Shown: one piece after another, positions 31,734 through 40,807 of the stretch
Layout: each line of letters opens with the position of its first letter
Numbering within the stretch: position 1 is the first letter of the stretch
NCBI GenBank assembly: GCA_004173475.1
Contig: SEBU01000004.1
Span: 1 to 64,000, forward strand
Direction: 5' to 3'
DNA: 64,000 bases
Origin: Gammaproteobacteria bacterium
Lineage (GTDB): Bacteria; Pseudomonadota; Gammaproteobacteria; Pseudomonadales; Cellvibrionaceae
Notes under the pieces: model-generated
What the model was told of the DNA's origin: nothing
Database searches by the model: none
The model's input: the letters and a program-made list of their open reading frames with translations, nothing else
Made by a program: the position numbers and the translations under genes

Positions 31734-33569
31734 TTAACCGCGCAATATTGGCAATCGACCTTTGACGATTGTTCCGGATAGCTTCGCAATGAACTCAAGA
31801 TTTGGGAGTTGACCTAAAAGTTCGGAAGGGAACAAGAATGCTTCTTCGTGAGATTTAGTTTCACCAAACCCCGACGAATATAAATGCGGATCGTTTGGAT
31901 CCGCTTTAACGTCTTGCTTATGAGACACAATATCGATCCTGGTTTTCGGGAGATTTCCTACTATGAATTCCTGTGTTGCAGGGTCGATAACGCGTAGAGA
32001 AATGATGTTGTTGAGATTTCCTAGAATTTGTAAAGCTTTAGCGGGTGAGCCCATTCGGGATTCAATGTCTGCGATCGTTTGAGTTGCAACATACATGCGC
32101 ATAAGCGCTCCGCGTCCTTTGTTCAACAGAGAAAGAGTTGAAACATTGAGTACTTCGGCAGCTTCATCAATCAAAATATTTACTGGCTTGATGTCCGTAC
32201 CAAAGTTGTATCTGGCACCTGCAACGGCTACTAAATCAGCGAGTGCAAGAGAGCCAAGCGAACTACCTGTAACAGGGTCAGGCAATGAGTCGAGTCCCAT
32301 CACAAGGACTTGGCCATTGGCAATTATTTTTGCGTTGTCAGTTATTGGTCGCCGATCTTGAAGGTCATCGTAATCAGGGCTTAGCATTTTTCCCAGCTGA
32401 CCAGTCGTCAGCTGAGAGAGTGCTGGCAAAATGTTGGTGATCATTTTTCCGAAATGCTCAGCATTATGGGTAAACATGGATATCAACCCATCAAGTTCAG
32501 AACTTATTTCAGATTCTTTGAGTTCGCGGCGGTAAGCTTTTATGAGGTTCATGGCGAACTTATGAGTGTTGAGATTATCCTCACCACCGGAACCTATTAA
32601 CGCTTCGGATATGAGCGCTTCCGCGGTAGATGGAACGGTTTTTAGGAGATAGGTAGACACAGCATCAGCAACAAGTTTTTCTACGCCGGCTTCCAAGTAG
32701 TGCTTGATCATTACAATGCTTGGGCGTTCGTTAATAATGAAAAAACCTTGCACGATGTTGTTTATGGCGCGCCAAACGAAGGCAGTGAAAGCTGCGTTAT
32801 CACTTTCAGGCGCAATAGCCGTGAGTCGCGTGGCTAATTCAGTGGGACGTGTGAAATTCCTCAGCAGATCAAGCCTTACACTCTCCTCGGGAAACGATGG
32901 ATGGAAGAAGTTGAATTTGTCAGGTCGACCGAGCTTCTCACATATTCTCTTTACAGTATTTTTGAGTTCTTTATCACCTTTTGGGTCGATAATTATTACT
33001 GTCTCCCCTCGAAGGATGGCTTGTACCAAAATTATTTCAAACAATCGCGTTTTCCCAGAACCCGTGGTTCCAACGATCAAATTCATCAAATTGGCTTGGT
33101 CAAGATTTTGAAATATTTTTTCTTCGATTGGTTCAAGACCGTGTATCCACGGATAGCCGATATTGCTTGTCTCAAGCTTCTTGATTGAGTTTGTTGTGAT
33201 CGAAGATATATCTCTTTTGAGCAGTTCAAATGCTCTTTGAGCATGTCGCTGTTCCCAGACAAATCCGTTGCCTAGCCATTGAGCATGAGGCTTTTTGTTT
33301 ACGGTTTTAACTAAATTGTCGAGGGTAATGAACTCGAGATTCATGCCGTGGATGTTCTTTTGCAGATTGTAAAGTTTTACAGCTGCAGGCAGTCGTAACA
33401 TAGCCATGCCCGCAGAGATGCCAGCCATCCATATAAACGGTTGGGACGGGTAGGTAGTCAATTGTTGGGTTGCCAGGGCACCAGCTGCAGCTAGTATCCA
33501 AGCTCCGGCCGCGACCTTCTCGTAATTCGGCCTCCACGGATTTTCAAATGCATATTTCTCGGCTTTCAA
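31734..33569 (-). CDS. traD: TraD, type IV coupling protein
   Basis: A 611-residue VirD4/TraD ATPase that hands the relaxase-DNA complex to the secretion channel. Two N-terminal membrane helices (residues about 20-60), Walker A IVGTTGSGKTRLFEI near 165-178, a DPKGDKEL motif, Walker B NILIDEAAEVLNVS near 460, and ATQTIADIESR are visible. It begins at TTG with GGGAG upstream, just after the traI stop. MobH elements carry this TraI-TraD order. Confidence 0.95.
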   Translation of the reverse strand: MKAEKYAFENPWRPNYEKVAAGAWILAAAGALATQQLTTYPSQPFIWMAGISAGMAMLRLPAAVKLYNLQKNIHGMNLEFITLDNLVKTVNKKPHAQWLGNGFVWEQRHAQRAFELLKRDISSITTNSIKKLETSNIGYPWIHGLEPIEEKIFQNLDQANLMNLIVGTTGSGKTRLFEIILVQAILRGETVIIIDPKGDKELKNTVKRICEKLGRPDKFNFFHPSFPEESVRLDLLRNFTRPTELATRLTAIAPESDNAAFTAFVWRAINNIVQGFFIINERPSIVMIKHYLEAGVEKLVADAVSTYLLKTVPSTAEALISEALIGSGGEDNLNTHKFAMNLIKAYRRELKESEISSELDGLISMFTHNAEHFGKMITNILPALSQLTTGQLGKMLSPDYDDLQDRRPITDNAKIIANGQVLVMGLDSLPDPVTGSSLGSLALADLVAVAGARYNFGTDIKPVNILIDEAAEVLNVSTLSLLNKGRGALMRMYVATQTIADIESRMGSPAKALQILGNLNNIISLRVIDPATQEFIVGNLPKTRIDIVSHKQDVKADPNDPHLYSSGFGETKSHEEAFLFPSELLGQLPNLEFIAKLSGTIVKGRLPILRG

Positions 33570-33580
33570 TGTAACTCCCT

Positions 33581-35581
33581 CTACTTGTCGTAAGTAAATT
33601 CATAAACATTGATGGTCTCTCCATTGACGGAGGATGTCTTAAAACGCTCATACTCCGGCATGCTGGTGAAGCACTTACGAATGCGCCCTACTTCCACCCC
33701 CATGGACTGACTGAGAAGGTCTAAATCGCTCTTAGACACGTTGACGAGATACGTGGTTTGCTTTTCTGACTCCTCTTCCTCAATTAGGCTGAACAGTTCT
33801 TTGGCTTGGCCGGAAAAGAGAAGCGATTTGAAGTTTTGGCTAAATATCTGGAGTGGATCGATATTAGAACGTGACTCTCCCAGAATAATTTGTTCTTGGC
33901 CCTTCGGATTAGCGCGCACTTCGTCTTTAATTATTTGAACTACTTCTTTACTGAGAACTAGAAATTTCTCATTGTCTATTCTGGTTACTGCTCCAGCCGT
34001 TGCCATAGTCAGATCGAGTAGACTTTCGGAGTGAAGTGCCGTAACGATGAGTTTAGGATCGCCCAGTTGCTCGGTACTCATTGGATGCGGGAGGCCGCAG
34101 CGGCCGTCAGATAGATCTCGAAGAAAATTCTTATTGACCGAGTAAAGTTCAATAATTTTACGGATAGTATTCCACCCAGGCGTATTCTTATGCACACCGA
34201 CGGCCCCCTCATTTGAAGGACCTGCGTCCGGATTGCTGACTGGTGCTGCGACGGTCCCTTGAACGCCTCCGTCAGCCTCAATGGGCTGCGGTTTAGGGTT
34301 CCGACGTCTTTCAAGTTCTTCCGGGCTTGGGTCAACAAGGCCGCTAGCGACAGACGGCACCCCATCAGGGAAAATAATCTCGGGGTTAATTATTTTTAAA
34401 GTTTGGATGTAAACACCGGGCATGACATCTGGGTAGAGTAGGAAGTATTTACGCGTCGCATAGTTAGTTGCAGCCTGATCCGGATGAGCCATTGCGATTC
34501 CATCCTCAATTAGAATTTCTGCAATAATGTCCGGATTTTTAGGCACGCCCGTAACATGATTTTTATCCCATGATCTTTCAATGGAAGGAAAGAGTGGTTT
34601 CCACTGAATATAAACGCCATCTTCCAGCACCCAGAACTTTGCACCGTGTTGGTTTACCGGCTCCGTTTTAACTAGCGTGCGGATAGCAGCTAAAGTGTGT
34701 TTCACGACTAACGTAGTATTGTTGTAGGGGTCGGAGACAAGGCCATTTTTGCGCATGTCCAACCTAGCGCTCTCGCCATCACATGTTGCTACGGTCTGCG
34801 ACAGCAAGTCACCTTTCTTTTCCCCGCCTACCGAGTCGTAAAGTGAGGACAGCACCGTAGGTCCGGGTATGCTTAGAAATTCTAAGCACTCGGGGGAAAG
34901 AATTCGGTTGAGGACAATTAGCGCAAGCTTTTCGTGTTTTTTGTTTCTATCTTTTCGCCAAGTGATTTTGTATCTGGTGACATTCTCGCGGGTGCCCCAC
35001 TCATGGAGTGACTCAACAGTGGGTTTCCAAGTCTGCGCTTCGTGTGATATTGACGTTACAGTTACGTCGTATATTGGCTTGCCCAAGTCGTGACATAGTC
35101 CCGCTAGAAAAAACGCGAATTGCCACACCGGCTCATATTTAGTCTTTATCTGAGGCAGTTCATCGGCACAAATATCGAATTCGAGGGATTTTTTTGCCGC
35201 AAATACCCCAACTTCTACACCGTGGGCGAAAAGGCCACCAGCACCTCGATGATGATTTTGCTCTGATCCAGGAAGGAGATGAACATATTCTGCATACCGT
35301 AAAATGCACGGGTACACCAGCTTCGAGAAATGGTAGTCATCCAACCGCATTATCTGTTTAGCTTCTAGAATAATATCTCGATTCGCCCGAGCTATATTTT
35401 CAATTGCGGAGAGTGGAATACCGGCATCGAGCGGAGGATGACGTGGAGTGTCAGTATCAGGTGGCAAAGACATTAGTCTAAGCCACGGGTACTGCTCCTG
35501 ATCTTTGGCTATGCCGCGTTCGATAGGGTCATTTTTATTCGCACCGCCGAATAAGGATTTGATGATTTTTACAGCGAACAT
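33581..35581 (-). CDS. traI: TraI, MobH-class relaxase
   Basis: A 666-residue MobH relaxase of the TraI_2 family. The conserved HHRGAGGLFAHGVEVGVFA motif (residues about 110-128) and the HD-type FFLAGLCHDLGKPIYD motif (about 161-176) form the metal-binding core that nicks oriT. A C-terminal winged-helix-like domain (residues about 500-665) follows a Pro-rich linker. MobH relaxases belong to SXT/R391, IncA/C, IncHI and related elements. traD follows 11 bases downstream. oriT itself is not recognised. Confidence 0.93.
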   Translation of the reverse strand: MFAVKIIKSLFGGANKNDPIERGIAKDQEQYPWLRLMSLPPDTDTPRHPPLDAGIPLSAIENIARANRDIILEAKQIMRLDDYHFSKLVYPCILRYAEYVHLLPGSEQNHHRGAGGLFAHGVEVGVFAAKKSLEFDICADELPQIKTKYEPVWQFAFFLAGLCHDLGKPIYDVTVTSISHEAQTWKPTVESLHEWGTRENVTRYKITWRKDRNKKHEKLALIVLNRILSPECLEFLSIPGPTVLSSLYDSVGGEKKGDLLSQTVATCDGESARLDMRKNGLVSDPYNNTTLVVKHTLAAIRTLVKTEPVNQHGAKFWVLEDGVYIQWKPLFPSIERSWDKNHVTGVPKNPDIIAEILIEDGIAMAHPDQAATNYATRKYFLLYPDVMPGVYIQTLKIINPEIIFPDGVPSVASGLVDPSPEELERRRNPKPQPIEADGGVQGTVAAPVSNPDAGPSNEGAVGVHKNTPGWNTIRKIIELYSVNKNFLRDLSDGRCGLPHPMSTEQLGDPKLIVTALHSESLLDLTMATAGAVTRIDNEKFLVLSKEVVQIIKDEVRANPKGQEQIILGESRSNIDPLQIFSQNFKSLLFSGQAKELFSLIEEEESEKQTTYLVNVSKSDLDLLSQSMGVEVGRIRKCFTSMPEYERFKTSSVNGETINVYEFTYDK

Positions 35582-35727
35582 GCTCGAACCTAATTTGTGG
35601 AGTTGTCGCAGTTTGAATCAGACGGTGAGATATCCATTTACCAAACTACGACATTTTCCGTGGCACTTTCAGACGGCGCTGTGGATAGCTCGAAGATAAG
35701 ATTCGAAGACTTAGTTTGGAGAATCAT

Positions 35728-36324
35728 ATGAAAAACGTTTTAGGATTAGGATTACTTTTAGGGTCGCTCAATTTAGTGAGTTGCTCAAACTCAGATACTA
35801 AACATGAAGTCGCACAGGCACATCATCGTGAGTACAAAAACGAGCAGGCGTCGGTAGGCCGTGACGCCACCACCACTTGGCAAAAACAGGGCATGCGTGG
35901 AGCTGCGATTGAACAAGGCGCTTATGCAGATGTTTTAGGGAGGCGGAAGGTCGAAAACATCGATAATGTGAATACTCACGCCTTGCCAGCTGCACCAGCG
36001 AGCGACTCCACAAGTATGTTAATCAACCCAACGATACATGCTGTTAACAATGCGGGGGTTTCCTACACAGTGTATGAGAAGTCACGATGGAGTAGATATT
36101 GTGGAGGCGGAAAAATGGACCGGCGAGACATTGCATTCGTACTTAAAGAAAGTCCTAGTAATATGCCCGAGGAATTTTTGGCAACATGTATCGCACCTCG
36201 ATGGGATTTAAAAGACTATGAATCTACGTGGATGAAAAAATGTTCCGGTCAAACTCTCTCTACTATTGAATTGGATCTTATACGCTCGACTATTCAGCCG
36301 GCTAAATGCATCGAAAAAGACTAA
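35728..36324 (+). CDS. Putative lipoprotein divergent from traI
   Basis: A 198-residue protein with a lipoprotein signal, LGLGLLLGSLNLVSC (lipobox LVSC). ATG at 35728 has TTGGAG six bases upstream. The mature part contains a Cys pair region (YCGGGKMDRRDIAFVLK, ATCIAPRW, KKCSGQTLS) suggesting disulfides in the periplasm. Family unknown. It shares a 146-base divergent intergenic region with traI and lies 34 bases before the DUF1173 gene. Confidence 0.65.
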   Translation: MKNVLGLGLLLGSLNLVSCSNSDTKHEVAQAHHREYKNEQASVGRDATTTWQKQGMRGAAIEQGAYADVLGRRKVENIDNVNTHALPAAPASDSTSMLINPTIHAVNNAGVSYTVYEKSRWSRYCGGGKMDRRDIAFVLKESPSNMPEEFLATCIAPRWDLKDYESTWMKKCSGQTLSTIELDLIRSTIQPAKCIEKD

Positions 36325-36358
36325 ACAGAGCCTGATTTAAATCTAAAAGAGGTGTGCT

Positions 36359-37627
36359 ATGAGCGATTTTAAAGTTGCGCTTCCCGATGGCCGCGAGCTT
36401 AAATACAACTACATTAAAAATAGCGATGAAGCCCAGGACATTCTGGCAAGCTTCCATGAGCGATCGGGAACATATTGTAAATGTCTCTGCAACGGAGAGA
36501 TTACGCCCAAATTAGCGATCAAGAAGCGGACCAAATTGTTTTTAGCCGCTTATCCAAACACATCTTATTTGCATAATAATTTGTGTCCTCATTATCAGCC
36601 CGCTCCTGAAATATTAACAGCAAATGACAGTTTAACTAATGGTGCGCGTAAGGAGGTTGGCGGCCGAGTATATTTAAGCTGCGAAGTAGGTCTAACAAGG
36701 CGCGCACCGAGGGAGGAAAAAGTACCGGGGGACGAGGACTCTACAAAGTCTGCTGAGGAAAAAGCGCAGGCTGACGATGAGGACGAGTCAGACAAAAAAA
36801 GAAAGATAAGTTTAAGTGCGCTTTTGTTGAAATTTTGGTTGGATGCTCAGGTGAATCAATGGGTGCCAACGATCGCTGACAAACGCTATTGGGGCACGAT
36901 TAGAGCTCGAATCATGGAATCTACAAAGGCGTATTATATTAACAAACTGCCCATGAGTAAGGGCTTATATTTGCCAATGACGTGGAAACCCGATCATGCT
37001 GAGCAGATAATTGCCGCGAAAGAAGCTTTCTTCTCTCAGTGGCGAGGCTTAGTGAATAATGACTTTCTCGCTATTGGTGAGCTAAAAGATATCGAACCAT
37101 CGGAACACGGCTATGTCTTCAAGTTGAAAAATGAAAACTCTCCGTTCTACATCAGCAACGATCTTTACGACTCGCTAGTTCGAAAATTCCAATTCGAGAT
37201 TAGTGTTTTCGAGACAAATCAACGTGTGGATGAGCACATTGGCAAAGTCGTTGTGATAATGTCCTGCAACATGCCTTCGAAATATATCACGATACGAAAC
37301 ATAGCTCTTATGGCGACGAGCAATCAGTACATCCCCGCGCTGTCAAAATACGAGCTCACTCTATTCAACCAACTGGTTGCAGAAAATAGAACGTTTATTC
37401 GGCCCGCCAAGCTTGATCTTGAGGAGAACCACATTCCAGATGCCGTACTTCTAGATGCGAAAGAACAAGTTGTGATAGGTGTTTTTGATGATTCGATAGA
37501 AGATTTCGATAATTATGCGAAAGACAAAGCTGCATCTTTGGAGAGTAGTGGATTAAATACTTGGTTTTGGAGAACTCACGAGCATGATGTGCCAAACGAG
37601 TTACCCGCAATTTATATCGATGCCTGA
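36359..37627 (+). CDS. DUF1173-family protein
   Basis: A 422-residue protein whose N-terminus carries the family's putative metal-binding cluster: YCKCLC near residues 39-44, a PKLAIKKRTKLFLAAYPNT segment, then H-N-N-L-C-P-H-Y. DUF1173 proteins are common on proteobacterial plasmids and ICEs and have no known function. An acidic low-complexity linker around 120-145 separates the zinc-like domain from a large C-terminal domain. AGAGG precedes the ATG. Confidence 0.75.
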   Translation: MSDFKVALPDGRELKYNYIKNSDEAQDILASFHERSGTYCKCLCNGEITPKLAIKKRTKLFLAAYPNTSYLHNNLCPHYQPAPEILTANDSLTNGARKEVGGRVYLSCEVGLTRRAPREEKVPGDEDSTKSAEEKAQADDEDESDKKRKISLSALLLKFWLDAQVNQWVPTIADKRYWGTIRARIMESTKAYYINKLPMSKGLYLPMTWKPDHAEQIIAAKEAFFSQWRGLVNNDFLAIGELKDIEPSEHGYVFKLKNENSPFYISNDLYDSLVRKFQFEISVFETNQRVDEHIGKVVVIMSCNMPSKYITIRNIALMATSNQYIPALSKYELTLFNQLVAENRTFIRPAKLDLEENHIPDAVLLDAKEQVVIGVFDDSIEDFDNYAKDKAASLESSGLNTWFWRTHEHDVPNELPAIYIDA

Positions 37628-37682
37628 TGGTCTCACTTGGATACCGCTGGCTGGACTATAACGTTAATCCTTCGATTTAAAC

Positions 37683-37937
37683 TCAGCCCGCTTTATCGAT
37701 AATTGAAAGAATGGCTCTAATTTCTACATTGAGCCAATCTTTTACAAATTTAGAAAAATTCGCGTCGCCAATCACCTTTTCTGCGCAACACATATCGCCA
37801 ACATTAATTAATCTTAATGCTTTAATTACAACTTCAAGTTCTATGTCAGTTTCTGGCTGATTTGGATTGGAGCCTATTGTTACACCGTGAGAAGGATCAA
37901 ATGATGACAAGTTTCTAGTCAAACCTAGGTTATCCAT
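37683..37937 (-). CDS. Small hypothetical protein
   Basis: An 84-residue mostly helical protein (DIELEVVIKALRLINVGDMCCAEKVIGDANFSKFVKDWLN). No family recognised. AAAGGGT stands upstream of the ATG. It lies six bases downstream of the next gene's stop on the same strand, so the two are probably one unit. Confidence 0.55.
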   Translation of the reverse strand: MDNLGLTRNLSSFDPSHGVTIGSNPNQPETDIELEVVIKALRLINVGDMCCAEKVIGDANFSKFVKDWLNVEIRAILSIIDKAG

Positions 37938-37943
37938 AATTAT

Positions 37944-38231
37944 TTACCCTTTAGTATTTTTTAAACACGAGAAACTGAATTCAGTTCGACTATTACCGAA
38001 TACGTTCGATTTCCGCGATTTCTCTTGCCATTTGTATCCTGCCTTTTCGCATTCAAGCTCATCGTCGAAACTCGTATCCAAAGACTTAATAAAAGGGTGC
38101 TCACCTACGATAGTGAGGACTAATACGTATGTAGTGCGCGATTCTTTTTGCATGATTAATGGTGGTTCAGCAGAAGCAAAGCAGCTAACGAATGCCAAAA
38201 CTACGATAATTATTTGCCAATGTTTCATCAT
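37944..38231 (-). CDS. Small exported hypothetical protein
   Basis: A 95-residue protein with a cleavable signal peptide (IIIVVLAFVSCFASA) and a small periplasmic domain containing two cysteines (ECEKAGYKW, FSCLKN) that could form a disulfide. AAGAGG precedes the start. No family recognised. It lies downstream of the caspase-like gene on the same strand. Confidence 0.6.
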   Translation of the reverse strand: MMKHWQIIIVVLAFVSCFASAEPPLIMQKESRTTYVLVLTIVGEHPFIKSLDTSFDDELECEKAGYKWQEKSRKSNVFGNSRTEFSFSCLKNTKG

Positions 38232-38295
38232 CTATAAACCTCTTGAAATGGGATTTCCTTATTGTACGAAGATTTCAGCACCTACTGTGGATGCT

Positions 38296-38892
38296 TTAAT
38301 CAAATATCTCGCGACCTTGACGAAACCGCCTCGTCTGAAAATTTCCATAATTTAAATAGCTGGAAATTAAGCCGCCCTGCCCCGTTCTTGATGTTCCCAA
38401 CTGATCCACTACTAACCAACCATTAACTCCATAAATATCTTCCGAAAGATATTTACTCACTTCCATGGCATACGGAGCACTACCCGTTCCCGTATTACAT
38501 CCCAACAATAAAATAGGGAGGGTTGGGCTCAAATTTCTTAGGGCTTTTTCTTTCGATACAAGCTGTGCTGCAGCGTATGGATTTAGATACTTTACCTCTT
38601 TCATACGCCTATCTTCGATCCATGAAACTGAGTTTTCGAGCGAGCCTGCTGTGTTTCCATGAGCCCCTACAAAAAAATATTCGTTAGAAAGTCGATCAAG
38701 CCTCAAGAAGGAATTTGTTTCTCCAGTCCGAGAATTAAACAAGGTTAATAGATTTCTTTGCGCTGGCGATTGCTTCGGTGGTACGACGTCGAGAAATAGC
38801 GTAAACCCGAATAAAATTACAAGCATCATTAAGATAATTGCGCATAGCATGAGTACCGGCGAAATCGGCTTACGCATCTTCATTACAAGCAT
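38296..38892 (-). CDS. Membrane-anchored caspase-like (HG/C) protein
   Basis: About 198 residues from the likely start (38892; the frame is open to 39066 but overlaps the upstream gene). A membrane helix (PVLMLCAIILMMLVILFGFTLF) is followed by a domain with strand-HG (FFVGAHGNTAGS) and strand-C (LPILLLGCNTGTGSAPYAMEVSKYL) motifs, the His and Cys dyad arrangement of caspase-like C11/C14/C80 folds, then a DIYGVNGWLV strand. I infer a cysteine peptidase or a relative; some HG/C domains of this kind are toxins. It is placed directly after a small P-loop gene. Confidence 0.5.
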   Translation of the reverse strand: MLVMKMRKPISPVLMLCAIILMMLVILFGFTLFLDVVPPKQSPAQRNLLTLFNSRTGETNSFLRLDRLSNEYFFVGAHGNTAGSLENSVSWIEDRRMKEVKYLNPYAAAQLVSKEKALRNLSPTLPILLLGCNTGTGSAPYAMEVSKYLSEDIYGVNGWLVVDQLGTSRTGQGGLISSYLNYGNFQTRRFRQGREIFD

Positions 38893-38911
38893 CGGCTTTT
38901 CATCGTTAAAC

Positions 38912-39424
38912 CTAAGAGTGAGTCCAAATTGGGGTTTGATTTTCCCTATCAAACCTGAGCAATGTAATGGCCAAAACCGGAGTTTCATATTTCTTTTGAA
39001 TAGTCGCGATCTTCTCTCTATATCGGTGAATCGACTGAACCCCCAAAACAATACCTTTTTTTGCACTTACTGCACTATTAAGCACTCCATCAAGTTGAAT
39101 ATCTGTAAGCCACCCAGTTTCGTCGATCGCAACGTTTCCTATTCGCGCTTTCCATCTGTCTATAGCTCTAGGCGCAACATTGCCAGTCGTGATGCCCTGG
39201 TATTTTGTAGCGAGAATATTTTCAGGAGCGAAAAGGCGATGCAGAACATAGCTTTTGCCAGTATTTAGTTTCCCTTCTATAAGAACAATGGCTGATTCTG
39301 ATAGGGCATGTTCTATTAGACATTTTAACTCATTAAAGTCGGACGAACCGATAAGTAAAGAATCGTTACTCATTTTTTTGCAATCCAGCGTTCTAGTTGT
39401 ATCCATAGTTTTGTCACTCGGCAT
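38912..39424 (-). CDS. Small P-loop NTPase-like protein
   Basis: About 170 residues. A Walker A-like VLIEGKLNTGKSYVLHRLF is followed about 50 residues on by VAIDETGW, which could be Walker B, and an LGVQSIHRYREK stretch. No larger family is recognised. The start is uncertain: ATG at 39424, 39406 and 39373 are all possible and none has a strong ribosome site. It probably forms a pair with the caspase-like gene 20-50 bases downstream. Confidence 0.5.
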   Translation of the reverse strand: MPSDKTMDTTRTLDCKKMSNDSLLIGSSDFNELKCLIEHALSESAIVLIEGKLNTGKSYVLHRLFAPENILATKYQGITTGNVAPRAIDRWKARIGNVAIDETGWLTDIQLDGVLNSAVSAKKGIVLGVQSIHRYREKIATIQKKYETPVLAITLLRFDRENQTPIWTHS

Positions 39425-39439
39425 CCTTAGACAGTGCAA

Positions 39440-40168
39440 CGGTCTTACGCGATTTTTTATACATCGGGATCAGTTATTTGCGTCCCGTACGGGTTAACCG
39501 ATCACAGCGGACCATGTCATGGCTCAGTGCCATCGTACTTTGATATTCCATATGGTAAGCCTCGTCGGACAAATAGCAATAGACGTTTTTGAATCCTAGA
39601 GATTGTTAAGTGCAACTAACAGTCGGAGCTATGCGGCGTGGAAGTGGTTTTTAAATTCTGTTTTGTTCGAGAATCTACTAAATCCGCATCAGTTTCAGCG
39701 ACTATCGGAATATCCAAGCCACGTTAAGAAATTGCGTGATTCATTTCATGATACGCACGTCTGCGTGATTTGCGACATTTTAACATTCTCCGCGTGAGTA
39801 ACGTTGAGCGACCTCTATACAATCCAAATTTACTCAATTCAACGAATAACAAAATTATTTCCGTACAGCGAGGCTTCAGTGAAGCAAGTTACCTAGTGGA
39901 AGCGCCGTAATATTGGCGAGTCTTTTTTTAATCTGAGAAATGCCATGCATATTGCTTAGGGAATATTATGAACACATTGCAATTTTTTCTACGAAGAGGT
40001 TCCGTTATCGCATGAGGAGTAAAAGATATTTGATTTTCGGGAGGGTTATAGCAAATCCTTTCACTCAGCGATCTGCTAGTAATTTTACCAAGTTGCGTTT
40101 TTATTTCCTACTGTTAGCTTGAGTTCAGAAAACAAACTCTCGCAACCTTAGACAGGCTGGACATACAA
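39440..40168. other. Non-coding region of about 730 bases
   Basis: Two short + frames (39603-39797 and 39940-40122) have poor starts and unlikely composition, so I leave them out. Small inverted repeats are present (CATGGCTCAGTGCCATC near 39517-39533; GAGGCTTCAGTGAAGC near 39869-39884), and CGCC/GGCG with a following T-run near 39903-39931 is terminator-like. It could hold oriT or divergent promoters; nothing proves either. Confidence 0.3.
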
Positions 40169-40501
40169 ATGCAAATTCAAAATCGCCGTATAACTGATAA
40201 TGCTTTTTCTGCAGATGATTTCTCCGGATTCTTCGAAACATTAAAGACTTTCAAGCGGAGCGTTGCCTATACAGCAGAGCAGCAGTTAATTCGATTAGAA
40301 AATGTTAGGCGGGCTCTTGAAATCCAATTGAAGAATGTGTTGGACAGCAGAGCCAAATCGCTGTTCGGAATAGCCCATCGCTACTTCAAGATTCGTGAAC
40401 TAGAACGGGAAATAAGCGAGGTTTTTGATAGGATGGTATCCTGGATGAGAAGCACGTGCAGACACTTTAGTAAAACGCGTATTAATATTTCAGATAGGTA
40501 G
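40169..40501 (+). CDS. Hypothetical helical protein
   Basis: A 110-residue, strongly basic, helical protein with a coiled-coil-like centre (QQLIRLENVRRALEIQLKNVLDSRAKSLF) and a YFKIRELEREISEVFDRM segment. No family recognised and the ribosome site is weak. It precedes another small gene by nine bases. Confidence 0.45.
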   Translation: MQIQNRRITDNAFSADDFSGFFETLKTFKRSVAYTAEQQLIRLENVRRALEIQLKNVLDSRAKSLFGIAHRYFKIRELEREISEVFDRMVSWMRSTCRHFSKTRINISDR

Positions 40502-40510
40502 CTACGACAC

Positions 40511-40807
40511 ATGAGTGTATCAAAGGGGACAGAAATCGTCACAGTTGTTCGCGGAATAACGCCTGCTTCGAGCAATCAGGAAATATGCTACGCAGGACTA
40601 GAGGTAGTTACAACTCTGAAGCAAATCATCGAGCGACTTTCAGTCGACGTAACAAATGCACGCGCATTGAGAGAACTGGAGTTTTGCTGCAGAAGTCTTG
40701 CAAGTTTAGAAATGGATACCGGTAATAGTGATCTATATGATGAGTTCAATGAAATAATTGAAAGGTTATTTGAATGCCTAGAAGGCGCTGGCATTGGTCT
40801 GCCGTAA
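40511..40807 (+). CDS. Hypothetical protein
   Basis: A 98-residue protein of helical character (LEVVTTLKQIIERLSVDVTNARALRELEFCC) with an acidic C-terminus. Its stop is adjacent to the convergent helicase gene stop (40808). No motif or strong ribosome site is seen; paired with the preceding small gene. Confidence 0.45.
   Translation: MSVSKGTEIVTVVRGITPASSNQEICYAGLEVVTTLKQIIERLSVDVTNARALRELEFCCRSLASLEMDTGNSDLYDEFNEIIERLFECLEGAGIGLP

Noticed and set aside
39603-40122. Two + strand frames of about 60 codons (39603-39797, 39940-40122)
   Set aside because: No ribosome sites, unusual composition, no recognisable motif, and isolated within a non-coding stretch.
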